Shown one piece after another: positions 1 to 9,743 of a DNA stretch of 56,506 bases. The notes below the pieces were generated by a model. That model was not told the origin of the DNA and did not search any database. It was given only the letters and a program-made list of their open reading frames with translations. This DNA is from an uncultured Clostridia bacterium. Lineage in GTDB: Bacteria; Bacillota; Clostridia; TANB77; CAG-508. Location: the NCBI GenBank assembly GCA_946415375.1, contig CAMKSF010000009.1:1-56506 (forward strand). Reading direction: 5' to 3'. The position numbers were made by a program, and so were the translations under genes. Every line of letters starts with the position of its first letter. Position 1 is the stretch's first letter.

Positions 1-2
1 AA

Positions 3-2297
3 TTCTTTGGAAGTTCACAACTTTCACAATTCATGGATCAAACAAATCCACTTTCTGAATTAACACATAAAAGAAGAATTTCAGCATTAGGACCTGGTGG
101 TTTGTCTAGAGAAAGAGCAGGATTCGAAGTTCGTGACGTTCACTACACACACTATGGTAGATTATGTCCAATAGAGTCTCCAGAAGGACCAAACATTGGA
201 CTTATATCAGCACTTACATCATATGCACAAATAAATGAATATGGATTTATAGAAACGCCATATAGAAAAATAGACCCAAAAACTCATAAACCAACTGATG
301 AAGTTGAATATATGAGTGCAGATGCAGAAGATAAGTACTATATAGCACAAGCTTCAGAACCACTTGCAGAAGATGGAACATTTGCAAATAAAAGAGTAAG
401 AGTAAGATATGGTAACGAAATAATGGAAGTTGAAAGAGATGAAGTTCAATATATGGACGTATCTCCAAAACAATTAGTTTCAATTGCAGCTGCAATGATA
501 CCATTCTTAGAACATGATGATGCAAAACGTGCTCTAATGGGTGCAAACATGCAAAGACAAGCTGTTCCACTTATGATTACAGATTCACCTATGATTGGAA
601 CAGGTATGGAATACAGAGCTGCAAAAGACTCTGGAATATTAGTATTAGCAGAAGATGATGGAGTTGTAGAACATGTTTCTGCAGATTCAATTACTGTTAA
701 ATATAAAAATGGAAAAACAGTTACACACCATTTACGTAAATTCAAAAGAACAAATGGTGGTACATGTATAAATCAAAAACCTATTGTAGTAGTTGGTGAA
801 AAAGTTAAAAAGGGTGATGCAATAGCAGATGGACCTTCTACACAAAATGGTGAAATGGCACTTGGTAAAAACGTACTTATTGCTTTCTCTACATGGGAAG
901 GATATAACTATGAGGACGCTGTTTTGCTTAGTGAAAGACTTGTTAAGGAAGATGTATTTACATCAATTCACATTGAAGAATATGATTGTGAATGTCGTGA
1001 TACAAAATTAGGACCAGAAGAAATAACAAGAGATATTCCAAATGTTGGAGATGACCAATTAAAAGACTTAGATGAAAATGGAATTATAAGAATTGGTGCT
1101 GAAGTTAGAACTGGAGATATTTTAGTAGGAAAAGTTACTCCAAAAGGAGAAACCGAACTTACAGCTGAAGAAAGACTATTAAGGGCTATCTTTGGAGAAA
1201 AAGCAAGAGAAGTAAGAGATACATCTTTAAGAGTTCCACATGGAGAGGCTGGAACAATAGTAGATGTTAAAATATTTACTAGGGAAAATTCTGATGAATT
1301 AGCACCTGGAGTAAATCAAGTAATTAGAGTATATATTGCTACTAAGAGAAAAATCTCAGTAGGAGATAAAATGGCAGGACGTCACGGAAACAAAGGTGTT
1401 GTTTCAAGAATTTTACCAGTAGAGGATATGCCATTTATGCCAGATGGAACACCAATCGATATCCTATTAAATCCATTAGGTGTACCTTCTCGTATGAATT
1501 TAGGACAAATCTTAGAAGTTCATTTAGGAATGGTAGCAAGAGAAAAAGGATGGAAAATAGCAACACCAGTATTTGATGGAGCAGACCAAGCAGAAATCGA
1601 ACAGCTATTAAAAGAAACAGGATTATCAGTAGATGGAAAATCAATTCTTTATGATGGAAGAACAGGTGAGCCATTTGATAAGCCAGTTACAGTAGGTGTT
1701 CAATACATGCTTAAATTACACCACTTAGTAGATGATAAGATCCATGCTCGTTCAACTGGACCATACTCACTTGTTACTCAACAACCACTTGGAGGAAAAG
1801 CACAATTTGGTGGACAAAGATTTGGAGAGATGGAAGTTTGGGCACTAGAAGCTTATGGTGCAGCATATACATTACAAGAAATGCTTACAGTTAAATCTGA
1901 TGACGTAGTAGGAAGAGTTAAAACTTATGAAGCTATAGTTAAAGGAGAAAATATTCCTGAACCAGGAATACCAGAGAGCTTCAAAGTATTAGTAAAAGAA
2001 CTACAAGCATTAGGATTAAACATTAGACTATATGATGATGATAAAGAACTTGAACTAAAAGAAGATATAGAAGATGCAGTAGACTTCAATATTGATGAAC
2101 ACAAAAAGATGATTAGTGGAGAAAATTCAGATATTGCAGTAGATAGTGAAATTGAAGAAAACTATGTCGATGATGAAGACGAAGATGGAGAACTCCTTGA
2201 AGATGACGAAGAATTTGACGATGGAATAGATGATGATGAATTATTTGATGAACTAGAAGATGAAGGTGAAGACGATTTCTTTGATGAGGAGGAATAG
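3..2297 (+). CDS. rpoB: RNA polymerase beta subunit (5' end outside window)
   Basis: Beta subunit of RNA polymerase, which forms the active-site cleft with beta' and is the rifampicin target. The frame is already open at the window edge: the first codons read [13 protein letters not shown], the start of the rifampicin region, so the ATG at 33 is internal and several hundred N-terminal residues are missing. The rifampicin region carries the usual Asp, His and Ser ([15 protein letters not shown]), so no resistance change is visible. The C-terminal core is standard ([26 protein letters not shown]). After the normal end there is a long tail of about 55 residues made almost only of Asp and Glu, encoded from about 2113, which is odd for this family. 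The next gene's ribosome site lies inside the last codons. Confidence 0.98.
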   Translation, partial: FFGSSQLSQFMDQTNPLSELTHKRRISALGPGGLSRERAGFEVRDVHYTHYGRLCPIESPEGPNIGLISALTSYAQINEYGFIETPYRKIDPKTHKPTDEVEYMSADAEDKYYIAQASEPLAEDGTFANKRVRVRYGNEIMEVERDEVQYMDVSPKQLVSIAAAMIPFLEHDDAKRALMGANMQRQAVPLMITDSPMIGTGMEYRAAKDSGILVLAEDDGVVEHVSADSITVKYKNGKTVTHHLRKFKRTNGGTCINQKPIVVVGEKVKKGDAIADGPSTQNGEMALGKNVLIAFSTWEGYNYEDAVLLSERLVKEDVFTSIHIEEYDCECRDTKLGPEEITRDIPNVGDDQLKDLDENGIIRIGAEVRTGDILVGKVTPKGETELTAEERLLRAIFGEKAREVRDTSLRVPHGEAGTIVDVKIFTRENSDELAPGVNQVIRVYIATKRKISVGDKMAGRHGNKGVVSRILPVEDMPFMPDGTPIDILLNPLGVPSRMNLGQILEVHLGMVAREKGWKIATPVFDGADQAEIEQLLKETGLSVDGKSILYDGRTGEPFDKPVTVGVQYMLKLHHLVDDKIHARSTGPYSLVTQQPLGGKAQFGGQRFGEMEVWALEAYGAAYTLQEMLTVKSDDVVGRVKTYEAIVKGENIPEPGIPESFKVLVKELQALGLNIRLYDDDKELELKEDIEDAVDFNIDEHKKMISGENSDIAVDSEIEENYVDDEDEDGELLEDDEEFDDGIDDDELFDELEDEGEDDFFDEEE

Positions 2298-2301
2298 ATA
2301 T

Positions 2302-2736
2302 ATGATTGAAGAAGAGAATAATGAAATTCGCCAAACCACATCTTATAAAAGAATCAAAGCTTATTTATTGGAGCACTATGATAAGGGAGATATAGTATTT
2401 TATGATTGGCAAGGTAGGTATCAGATTTTTGAAACAGTACATAGATTATATTCAATAAATGAATGTTTCTCAGAACCAATTAAATGCATAATTTGTCAGT
2501 TAGCTATGAATGATTTAGTTGAAATTGGTATTTATAGTAAGTTAGGGGATCAGTATGTTAGAGTAACCGAAAATACAACTAAATTAGAAAAAGAAGAACC
2601 TAAAGCTAAAGCAAAAAAAAATCTTGATAAAAATAAAAAATTTAGACAACAGCAAAAAGCTGCTAAAATAAAAGCTAGAAAAGAAGCCAAAATAAATAGA
2701 CTTAATAAAGAAAAAACAAGGGGTTTTGAGCATTAA
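2302..2736 (+). CDS. Small basic-tailed protein between rpoB and rpoC, copy A
   Basis: A 144-residue protein of unrecognised family. The start at 2302 is set by GAGGAGG in the end of rpoB; an earlier in-frame ATG at 2260 lies inside rpoB and lacks such a site. Residues about 12-88 look like a compact alpha/beta or winged-helix-like domain, ending in a likely beta hairpin (EIGIYSKLGDQYVRVTE). Residues about 95-144 form a very Lys/Arg/Gln-rich tail. It is paralogous to the next gene: KAYLLEHYDKGDIV, YDWQGRYQI and ECFSEPI match KKYILRNFEKDEII, LDFRGRLKL and DCFSQLI. Its 4-base gap from rpoB implies co-transcription with RNA polymerase genes. A role with RNA polymerase is inference from position and from charge complementarity with the acidic RpoB tail. 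Nothing in it resembles an enzyme. Confidence 0.85.
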   Translation: MIEEENNEIRQTTSYKRIKAYLLEHYDKGDIVFYDWQGRYQIFETVHRLYSINECFSEPIKCIICQLAMNDLVEIGIYSKLGDQYVRVTENTTKLEKEEPKAKAKKNLDKNKKFRQQQKAAKIKARKEAKINRLNKEKTRGFEH

Positions 2737-2737
2737 T

Positions 2738-2762
2738 GATTCCTTTGATGAGGAGGAATAGA
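2738..2762 (+). repeat. Copy of the rpoB 3' end
   Basis: These 25 bases match the last bases of rpoB and its stop (2274-2298) at 24 positions, including the GATGAGGAGGAATAG that holds the ribosome site. The copy sits just before paralogue B, so the duplication that made the two paralogues appears to have carried the rpoB end along. Confidence 0.85.
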
Positions 2763-2848
2763 GGGAGTGAATAATCTGTGCATGATTATGAAATAGAATA
2801 TTATGAAAAAAAAGGAACGATATCCGTAATAGTGAATACTACATAGCA

Positions 2849-3217
2849 ATGAAAAAATACATACTAAGAAACTTTGAAAAAGACGAAATCATACCTTTAG
2901 ATTTTAGAGGTAGATTAAAGCTAGATACTTTAGCTAATATACAAGCAGATGCACCATATGGGTCGGAAGATTGCTTTAGTCAACTTATAGTGGATTTAGT
3001 GACAGAAGGAATAATTAGAGCTGAACATAGTTTAGGTAGAGAATGGTATGTGAAATTAACAGAAAAAGAGGTTAAAGATAAAGTAATCAGTAAAAAAGAA
3101 ATTGACAGAAAAGCAAAGAAACCACATATTTCACGAAAAAGGAAAAAGCAAATGAACAGTCAAAATAAAAAAGTTGAAGATGAACGAGAATCTACTAAGA
3201 CAGATTATGGACGTTAG
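2849..3217 (+). CDS. Small basic-tailed protein between rpoB and rpoC, copy B
   Basis: A 122-residue paralogue of the preceding gene with the same order: a globular part (about residues 1-73) and a Lys/Arg-rich tail. The ATG at 2849 has no clear ribosome site. Similarity to copy A continues upstream in the same frame (NDIRNSEYYIA against NEIRQTTSYKR) but without a start codon. A GTG at 2778, about 10 bases after AGGGAG, opens a second frame (VHDYEIEYYEKK) that runs into eight A at 2806-2813; one added A there would join the two frames. The gene is therefore either translated from 2849, expressed through slippage, or recently damaged at its 5' end. Function unknown; the location points to the RNA polymerase operon. 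Confidence 0.7.
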   Translation: MKKYILRNFEKDEIIPLDFRGRLKLDTLANIQADAPYGSEDCFSQLIVDLVTEGIIRAEHSLGREWYVKLTEKEVKDKVISKKEIDRKAKKPHISRKRKKQMNSQNKKVEDERESTKTDYGR

Positions 3218-3241
3218 GAAAGTGCAAGAAATAACAGAGTT

Positions 3242-3323
3242 GTGTATGATTATAGAAAACTGGATTTAAGTAAAAGCCATTTATATGGCAATTAAACAGA
3301 TATATGTAAAAAAGTATTTATAG
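3242..3323 (+). pseudogene. Possible decayed third copy of the rpoB-rpoC paralogue
   Basis: GTGTATGATTAT at 3242 resembles the GTGCATGATTAT that opens the upstream frame of copy B. A short frame from 3285 (AIKQIYVKKY) lines up with the first helix of copies A (RIKAYLLEHY) and B (AMKKYILRNF) before a stop. The match is short and sits in AT-rich DNA, so this is tentative. Confidence 0.35.
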
Positions 3324-3351
3324 AAGAGAATATATAATTGAATATAGGCTA

Positions 3352-3413
3352 TTAGACTAATTTTGAAAGACAACAAAGTCTGCAACAGCGGTGGATTTTC
3401 AAAATTAGTTTAT
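3352..3413 (+). promoter_or_regulatory. Structured leader upstream of rpoC
   Basis: A 13-bp perfect stem pairs 3356-3368 with 3397-3409, extendable by about three pairs with one G-U. The enclosed part holds a small hairpin (AGAC 3368-3371 with GTCT 3378-3381) and an unpaired CAACAGCGGTGGA stretch. No U-run follows, so it is not a simple terminator. It ends about 25 bases before the rpoC ribosome site and could control RNA processing or rpoC translation. Confidence 0.5.
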
Positions 3414-3451
3414 GCCAAAACAAAACCTAAATAAAGGAGGGGCTTTATTAA

Positions 3452-6400
3452 ATGGAGGAAGCATTTAATAAACTAAAAATAGGAATTGCATCTGATGAGA
3501 AGATCAGAGAATGGTCAAAAGGGGAAGTAAAAAAACCAGAAACAATTAATTACAGAACATTAAAACCAGAAAGAGATGGATTGTTCTGTGAAAGAATATT
3601 TGGACCAACAAAGGACTGGGAGTGCCATTGTGGTAAATACAAAAGAGTAAGATATAAAGGAGTAGTATGTGATAGATGTGGTGTAGAAGTTACAAAATCA
3701 AAAGTTAGACGTGAGAGAATGGGACATATAGAACTTGCAGCACCAGTAGCACATATTTGGTATTTTAAAGGAATACCAAGTCGTATAGCTTTAATGCTTG
3801 ACATTTCACCAAGAAACCTTGAAAAAGTTATATACTTTGCTTCATATATAGTAACAGACAAAGGAACATCAGGATTAGAAAAAGCACAAGTCTTAACAGA
3901 AAAAGAGTATCATGAAGCAGTAGAAAAATATGGAAAAGATTCATTTAAGGCAGGAATGGGAGCAGAAAGTTTAAGAGTTCTATTAGAAGAAATAGATTTA
4001 GACCAATTATCTAGTAAAATAAAGAAAGAAATTTCAAAATCAACAGAACAAAAAAGATTAAAACTATTAAAAAGACTAGATACAGTAGAGTCATTTAGAA
4101 TATCAGGAAATAGACCTGAATGGATGGTTATGAATGTAGTACCTGTAATTCCACCAGATTTAAGACCAATGGTTCAATTGGATGGAGGAAGATTTGCTAC
4201 ATCTGACTTAAATGACTTATATAGAAGAGTTATAAATAGAAATAACAGATTAAAAAGATTAATTGAATTAGAAGCACCTGAAATTATAGTAAGAAATGAA
4301 AAAAGAATGCTACAAGAATCAGTTGATGCACTAATTGATAATTCAAGACGTGGAAAACCTGTTACAGGAGCTGGAGGAAGAGCTTTAAAATCTCTTTCTG
4401 ATATGCTTAAAGGTAAACAAGGACGTTTCCGTCAAAACTTACTTGGAAAACGTGTTGACTATTCTGGACGTTCAGTTATCGTTGTTGGACCTGAACTTAA
4501 AATATATCAATGTGGTGTTCCAAAGGAAATGGCAGTAGAATTATTTAAACCATTTGTAATGAAAGAATTAGTAGGACGTGGAATAGCACATAATATTAAG
4601 AATGCAAAACGTATGGTAGAAAGATTAAGACCAGAAGTATGGGGAATATTAGAAGAGGTTATAAAAGACCACCCAGTAATGCTTAACCGTGCTCCAACAC
4701 TTCACAGACTTGGTATTCAAGCATTTGAGCCAGTTTTAGTAGAAGGAAGAGCGATTAAACTTCATCCATTAGTTTGTACGGCATTTAACGCAGACTTCGA
4801 TGGTGACCAAATGGCTATTCACTTACCATTATCACCAGAAGCACAAGCTGAAGCAAGATTTTTGATGCTTTCTACAAATAACTTGCTAAAACCACAAGAT
4901 GGAAAAACAGTTACTGTACCTACAATAGATATGGTTTTCGGTGGATATTATTTAACAATGGAAGTTCCAGGAGAACTTGGAGAAGGAAAATACTTCAAAG
5001 ATCCAGAAGAAGCAATTATGGCTTATGAAAATCATGAAGTAGGAATGCATGCAAAAATATTTGTAAGAAGAACATTAGAAATAGATGGAGAATTAAAATC
5101 TAAGAAAATAGAAACAACAGTTGGAAGAATAATATATAATGATGGAATTCCACAAGATTTAGGATATAAAGATAGAACAAATCCTGATGAAATGTTCCAA
5201 TATGAAATAGATTTTCCTGTTGATAAAAAGAAATTAGGAAAATTAATTGATACATGTATTAAAGTTCATGGATTGGCAGTATCAGCATCTTTATTAGATA
5301 ACGTAAAAGACAAAGGATTTAAGTTTTCAACAAGATCTGGTCTTACATATTCTATGGAAGATGTTAAAGTTCCAGAAGATAAGCCTGAGATTTTAGCAGA
5401 AGCAGAAGAACAAGTTGAAAATATCAGAAAGCAATATAGAAGAGGTTTAATTACTAATGATGAAAGATTTAAAGAGGTAGTTAATATTTGGAATAATGCA
5501 ACTACAAAGGTTGGTAAGTCTCTAGAAGAAAGATTAGAACCACTAAACCCTATAAACTTAATGGTTAAATCTGGAGCAAGAGGTAACTTAAATCAATTAA
5601 GACAAGCTGCAGGTATGAGAGGACTTATGGCAGGAACAACAGGAAAGGTTATCGAGATTCCTATTAAGGCATCATTTGCTGAAGGTCTTGATGCACTTGA
5701 ATACTTTATTTCTTCACACCAAGCGAGAAAAGGTCTTGCAGATACAGCTTTAAGAACAGCAGACTCTGGTTATTTAACAAGAAGACTGGTAGATGTTGCA
5801 CAAGAAATAATAGTAAGAGATCATGATTGTGGTACAACAGAAGGACTTTGGGTATATGATATTAAAGATGGAAATCAATTAATTGAAAAAATTCAAGAAA
5901 GATTAGTTGGAAGATTTGTAACAAAAGATGTTATTAATCCAGAAACTAAGGAAGTAATAGTTGATACAAACACAATGATTACTGACGAAATAGCAGACAA
6001 AATAGTTGAAGCGGGAATTGAAAGAGTAGAAGTTCGTACAGTTTTAGCTTGTCGTTCAAAACATGGTGTATGCCAAAAATGCTATGGTATGGGATTAGCT
6101 AGACATGATTTAGTTAATATTGGTGAGTCAATTGGTATTGTTGCAGCACAATCAATTGGTGAACCTGGTACACAGCTTACAATGAATACAAAGCACGCTG
6201 GTGGTGCTACAGGTACAGATATTACACAAGGTCTTCCAAGAGTTGAAGAGTTATTTGAAGCTCGTAAACCAAAGGGATTAGCTGTAATTACAGAAATTGC
6301 GGGAAAAGTTAAAGTGAAAGAAACAAAGAAGAAGAAAGAAGTTGTTGTAACTTCTGATGATAATTCTAAGACATATACAATTCCATTTGGTTCTAAAATG

Positions 6401-6976
6401 AAAGTAGAAAATGGAGATATGGTTGAAGCGGGAGATCCATTAATCGAAGGATCAATCAATCCATCAGATATTTTAGCTATAAAAGGACCAGAAGGAGTTT
6501 ATGAATATTTAACAACAGAAGTTCAAAAAGTATATAGAAATCAAGGTGTTGATATCAACGATAAACACATCGAAGTTATAGGAAGACAAATGCTTAAGAA
6601 AGTTAGAGTCGACGATAATGGAGATTCTGATATGTTCCCTGGAACATTAGTTGATATGTATGAATTTGCAGACAAAAATGCAGAATTAAAAGCACAGGGA
6701 TTAAAACCAGCTAAAGGAAAGAGAGTGTTACTTGGTATTACAAAAGCATCTCTTGCGACAGATTCATTCCTTTCTGCAGCTTCATTCCAAGAAACAACAA
6801 GAGTTCTTACAGAAGCAGCTATAAAAGGAAAAGAAGACGATTTAATCGGATTAAAAGAAAATGTTATTATTGGTAAATTAATCCCAGCAGGGACAGGAAT
6901 GAAAAAATATCAAAACATTCATATTAATACAGAGCAAAAATTAGAAGAGGGTTCAGATATCAATGCTGCAGAATAA
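3452..6976 (+). CDS. rpoC: RNA polymerase beta' subunit
   Basis: The 1174-residue beta' subunit, which carries the catalytic magnesium site. The zinc ribbon has C58, C60, C73 and C76. The NADFDGD magnesium loop is at residues 446-452. The second zinc site includes C867, C874 and C877 ([11 protein letters not shown]). The bridge/trigger region ([20 protein letters not shown], then [20 protein letters not shown]) is intact. Start at 3452 follows AAAGGAGG with normal spacing. Length is usual for Firmicutes. The gap from rpoB is over 1.1 kb and filled by the small paralogues, whereas the two genes are normally almost adjacent. An intrinsic terminator follows. Confidence 0.98.
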   Translation: MEEAFNKLKIGIASDEKIREWSKGEVKKPETINYRTLKPERDGLFCERIFGPTKDWECHCGKYKRVRYKGVVCDRCGVEVTKSKVRRERMGHIELAAPVAHIWYFKGIPSRIALMLDISPRNLEKVIYFASYIVTDKGTSGLEKAQVLTEKEYHEAVEKYGKDSFKAGMGAESLRVLLEEIDLDQLSSKIKKEISKSTEQKRLKLLKRLDTVESFRISGNRPEWMVMNVVPVIPPDLRPMVQLDGGRFATSDLNDLYRRVINRNNRLKRLIELEAPEIIVRNEKRMLQESVDALIDNSRRGKPVTGAGGRALKSLSDMLKGKQGRFRQNLLGKRVDYSGRSVIVVGPELKIYQCGVPKEMAVELFKPFVMKELVGRGIAHNIKNAKRMVERLRPEVWGILEEVIKDHPVMLNRAPTLHRLGIQAFEPVLVEGRAIKLHPLVCTAFNADFDGDQMAIHLPLSPEAQAEARFLMLSTNNLLKPQDGKTVTVPTIDMVFGGYYLTMEVPGELGEGKYFKDPEEAIMAYENHEVGMHAKIFVRRTLEIDGELKSKKIETTVGRIIYNDGIPQDLGYKDRTNPDEMFQYEIDFPVDKKKLGKLIDTCIKVHGLAVSASLLDNVKDKGFKFSTRSGLTYSMEDVKVPEDKPEILAEAEEQVENIRKQYRRGLITNDERFKEVVNIWNNATTKVGKSLEERLEPLNPINLMVKSGARGNLNQLRQAAGMRGLMAGTTGKVIEIPIKASFAEGLDALEYFISSHQARKGLADTALRTADSGYLTRRLVDVAQEIIVRDHDCGTTEGLWVYDIKDGNQLIEKIQERLVGRFVTKDVINPETKEVIVDTNTMITDEIADKIVEAGIERVEVRTVLACRSKHGVCQKCYGMGLARHDLVNIGESIGIVAAQSIGEPGTQLTMNTKHAGGATGTDITQGLPRVEELFEARKPKGLAVITEIAGKVKVKETKKKKEVVVTSDDNSKTYTIPFGSKMKVENGDMVEAGDPLIEGSINPSDILAIKGPEGVYEYLTTEVQKVYRNQGVDINDKHIEVIGRQMLKKVRVDDNGDSDMFPGTLVDMYEFADKNAELKAQGLKPAKGKRVLLGITKASLATDSFLSAASFQETTRVLTEAAIKGKEDDLIGLKENVIIGKLIPAGTGMKKYQNIHINTEQKLEEGSDINAAE

Positions 6977-7022
6977 TTAAATAGAAAGAAGATTCAAAAA
7001 AATAAAAAGATAAATTATAATT

Positions 7023-7064
7023 AAAAAACAAGCAAGGTAAAGATAGTTATTTTGCTTGTTTTTT
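7023..7064 (+). terminator. Terminator after rpoC
   Basis: A perfect 13-bp stem (7023-7035 with 7052-7064) whose 3' arm ends in six T. It closes the RNA polymerase operon. Confidence 0.85.
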
Positions 7065-7082
7065 ATAAATTATGAGTATGTA

Positions 7083-7118
7083 AAAAATTAGCTGTCCGTT
7101 TTAGGACAGCTAATTTTT
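7083..7118. terminator. Bidirectional hairpin terminator
   Basis: A perfect 15-bp stem (7083-7097 with 7104-7118) with a 6-base loop and A/T tracts on both sides, so it can end transcription from either direction. On the minus strand it directly follows the stop of the 43-residue small gene. Confidence 0.85.
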
Positions 7119-7249
7119 CAATATCGAAAAGCTATAATTATATTAGACGCAATTAGCGTTAAATAAAACAACTTTCCAAAGTTTGTAGTTGTACGCCAAT
7201 CGTGGCCAATTCGAAAGGTTAGTGTAAAAGCTAAAAATAAGTTTAACAT
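7118..7249 (-). CDS. Small membrane-type protein, 43 residues
   Basis: A small gene on the opposite strand to its neighbours. The product begins MLNLFLAFTLTFRIGHDW and ends TLIASNIIIAFRY: two hydrophobic stretches around a polar centre. Support: an AAGGAGG ribosome site at proper distance, a TATAAT -10 box upstream (minus strand 7293-7298) and a strong hairpin terminator directly at the stop. Codons such as GGC, CGT and GCG are richer in G+C than nearby genes. No family recognised; a membrane peptide or toxin-like peptide are both possible. Confidence 0.65.
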   Translation of the reverse strand: MLNLFLAFTLTFRIGHDWRTTTNFGKLFYLTLIASNIIIAFRY

Positions 7250-7292
7250 AAATCCTCCTTTTTGCTATTGGTAATTGCCCTGTATCATTTTA

Positions 7293-7321
7293 ATTATACC
7301 ATATTTTTTGTAATGATTTAA
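7293..7321 (-). promoter_or_regulatory. Promoter of the 43-residue small gene
   Basis: Minus-strand TATAAT at 7298-7293 with a weak TTAAAT -35 box 17 bases away at 7321-7316. The leader to the ATG at 7249 is about 35 bases. Confidence 0.5.
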
Positions 7322-7459
7322 ATTATAAGTATTCTATAAGAGATAATTTAACAAAATAATAAAAACTATATTGATTATAGTTGAATTTTTAAGGATGATG
7401 TAGTAAAATAACCACAGAAAGTAAAATAAAAAATAACAATAGAAGGGAAAGTGGAAAAT

Positions 7460-8470
7460 ATGAAAAAAGTATTAGTAACAGGTGGTACAGGATATATTGG
7501 AAGCCATACAGTAGTTGAATTATTAAATTCAGGAAAAGAGGTTGTGATAGTAGATAACTTAGCAAATAGTAAGCCTGATGTAGTAGATAGAATTAAAAAG
7601 ATAACAGGAAAAGATGTTAAATTTTATAATATAGATTATTTAGATAGAGAAAAATTAGAAAAAGTATTTGAAGAAAATGAGATAGAGTCTGTAATAAATT
7701 TTGCAGGTTTTAAAGCAGTAGGAGAATCTGTAAAAGAACCTTTAAAATATTATCACAACAATGTATCTGGAGCAATTGTATTGTTAGAGACGATGCAAAA
7801 ATACAATGTAAAGAAATTTATATTTAGTTCTTCTGCAACCGTATATGGAGCACAAGGAAATGGAAAATGTATAGAGACAATGAAAAGAGGAGAAACTACA
7901 AATCCTTATGGGACTACTAAATCAATAATTGAAAAAATATTAGAAGACTTATATTTTGCAGATAATGAATGGGATATAGCACTTCTTAGATATTTTAATC
8001 CAGTAGGAGCACATGAAAGTGGATTAATTGGGGAAGACCCAAAGGGAATTCCAAATAATCTAATGCCGTTTATTATGAAGGTAGCAAATAAAGAAATAGA
8101 TCATTTGAATATTTTTGGAAATGACTATAAAGAAACAAAAGATGGAACATGTGCTAGAGACTTTATACATGTTGTTGACTTAGCAATTGGACATATAAAA
8201 GTATTAGATAAGCTTGATAAAGAAAAATCTGGAATATTTGTATATAACTTAGGAACAGGAAATCCATATACTGTTCAAGAAATGGTAGATACTTTTATTA
8301 GAGTAAATAATGTTGATGTACCATATGTTTATGCTGCAAGAAGAGAAGGAGACCTACCTGTACTATATTCAGATGCAAGTAAAGCAAAAGAAGAAATTGG
8401 ATGGGTTGCCAAAAAGACACTTGAAGATATGTGCAGAGATGCTTGGAATTTTGTTTTAAAAAACAATTGA
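7460..8470 (+). CDS. galE: UDP-glucose 4-epimerase
   Basis: Converts UDP-galactose and UDP-glucose into each other, supplying sugars for surface glycans. A short-chain dehydrogenase fold with the N-terminal NAD motif GGTGYIGSH (GxxGxxG), a catalytic serine region (FSSSATVYG) and the catalytic pair in NPYGTTK. The tail has the usual GalE features (ARDFIHVVDLA, YNLGTG, SDASKAKEEIGW). ATG at 7460 gives the typical MKKVLVTGG start; a GTG at 7451 is an alternative. Length of about 337 residues is normal. The glycosyltransferase 22 bases downstream suggests a joint role in cell-surface polysaccharide. Confidence 0.95.
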   Translation: MKKVLVTGGTGYIGSHTVVELLNSGKEVVIVDNLANSKPDVVDRIKKITGKDVKFYNIDYLDREKLEKVFEENEIESVINFAGFKAVGESVKEPLKYYHNNVSGAIVLLETMQKYNVKKFIFSSSATVYGAQGNGKCIETMKRGETTNPYGTTKSIIEKILEDLYFADNEWDIALLRYFNPVGAHESGLIGEDPKGIPNNLMPFIMKVANKEIDHLNIFGNDYKETKDGTCARDFIHVVDLAIGHIKVLDKLDKEKSGIFVYNLGTGNPYTVQEMVDTFIRVNNVDVPYVYAARREGDLPVLYSDASKAKEEIGWVAKKTLEDMCRDAWNFVLKNN

Positions 8471-8492
8471 GATTTTAAAAGAAAGGAAAATA

Positions 8493-9578
8493 ATGAAAAA
8501 GATTTTAATAGCTGCTAAAAATCTAAAAATTGGCGGAATAGAAAAGTCACTAATTAATTTAATAGATTATCTAGAAGAAAATGGATACAATGTTACTTTG
8601 GTTTTGGAAGAAAGAAAAGGAAGGCTTATAAAAAGAATTAAGAAAGGCATAAAGATTATAGTATTTAAGCCATCAGAAGTTAAATTTGTTTTTTTAAGAA
8701 AAATAATAAACTTTTTTAAACAGATAAAATTTATTTTAAAATATAAAAATAAATTCGATGTATCAATATCATTTGCAACGTATTCTATTCCAGATTCTTT
8801 TGTAGCAAGAATTTCTTCAAGGAATTCAATTCTATGGTGTCACGCCGACTATTTAGCATTAAATAAGGGAGATATTCAAAAGACAAGAGATTTTTTTGAA
8901 GATATTTATTATGATGAATTTTCAAAACTAGTTTTTGTATCAAGAACAGCAAAAGAAAGCTTTACTGAAATATTTCCAGAACAAAGAAATGTATATTATT
9001 GTAATAATTTTATAGATAGTACAAAAATTTTTGAACTGGCAAAAGAAAAAATACATATTAGATATAATCAAGAAATAACTACATTTTTAAATATTAGTAG
9101 ACATGATGAATCTCAAAAAAAGCTTTCAAGAATTATCAAAGCAGCATCACTTTTACGAAGAGAAAACTATAAGTTTAGAATTATATTTGTTGGAAATGGG
9201 AAAGATACAGAGAAATATAAATATCTAGCAGAAAAATACAATGTTACACAAAATATAATATTTGAAGGTTCACAAGACAATCCGTATCCATATTATAAAA
9301 TTTCAGATTGCACAATTCTTTCATCTGATTATGAAGGATATCCAGTAGTATTTTTAGAAAGTTTTTTATTTAATAAGCCAATTATCACAACAGATGTTTC
9401 GGACTATAAAGATATACAAGCAGGAAGGGGAATAGTAGCTACAAAAACCACCAAAGGTATATATAGGGCGATGAAAGAATTTTTAGATAATGGATATAGG
9501 ATAGAAAAAAAGTTTAATGCAAGAAAGCATAATATGGAAGTAGAAAAACAATTAAAGAAAATTTTAAAAAATGGTTGA
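8493..9578 (+). CDS. GT4-family glycosyltransferase
   Basis: A 361-residue retaining glycosyltransferase of GT-B fold. The N-terminal half starts KILIAAKNLKIGGIEKSL, a common GT4 opening with the glycine loop. The C-terminal donor-binding half has the EX7E motif at E281 and E289 (DYEGYPVVFLES) preceded by FEGSQDNPYPYY. It transfers a nucleotide-sugar to an unknown acceptor; the adjacent galE makes galactose a reasonable guess but not a proven donor. No signal peptide, so it probably acts on the cytoplasmic side. The ribosome site AGAAAGGA is in place, and spacing suggests an operon with galE. Confidence 0.88.
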   Translation: MKKILIAAKNLKIGGIEKSLINLIDYLEENGYNVTLVLEERKGRLIKRIKKGIKIIVFKPSEVKFVFLRKIINFFKQIKFILKYKNKFDVSISFATYSIPDSFVARISSRNSILWCHADYLALNKGDIQKTRDFFEDIYYDEFSKLVFVSRTAKESFTEIFPEQRNVYYCNNFIDSTKIFELAKEKIHIRYNQEITTFLNISRHDESQKKLSRIIKAASLLRRENYKFRIIFVGNGKDTEKYKYLAEKYNVTQNIIFEGSQDNPYPYYKISDCTILSSDYEGYPVVFLESFLFNKPIITTDVSDYKDIQAGRGIVATKTTKGIYRAMKEFLDNGYRIEKKFNARKHNMEVEKQLKKILKNG

Positions 9579-9619
9579 AATTTTTTAAGATATAAGCTAA
9601 AATATAAAAGACATAGATG

Positions 9620-9693
9620 TTGATTAATATATAAATTTTTAAGGATATATCTTATGTTGTTTACATTAGTGTAAGAATTTATATATTAATCAA
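9620..9693 (+). promoter_or_regulatory. Long hairpin upstream of secD
   Basis: A perfect 18-bp A/T stem (9620-9637 with 9676-9693) around a 38-base loop that contains a smaller palindrome. No T-run follows, so it is not a typical terminator. It ends about 50 bases before secD and may be an RNA leader or a protein site. Confidence 0.45.
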
Positions 9694-9743
9694 TTTTATG
9701 AATATTCGAAAAAGATATGTAAAACAGAAGGGATGGATTTTAG

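Noticed and set aside
33..2297. rpoB starting at the ATG at 33
   Set aside because: The frame is open from position 3 with conserved RpoB residues (GSSQLSQF), so this Met is internal and the gene is simply cut by the window.
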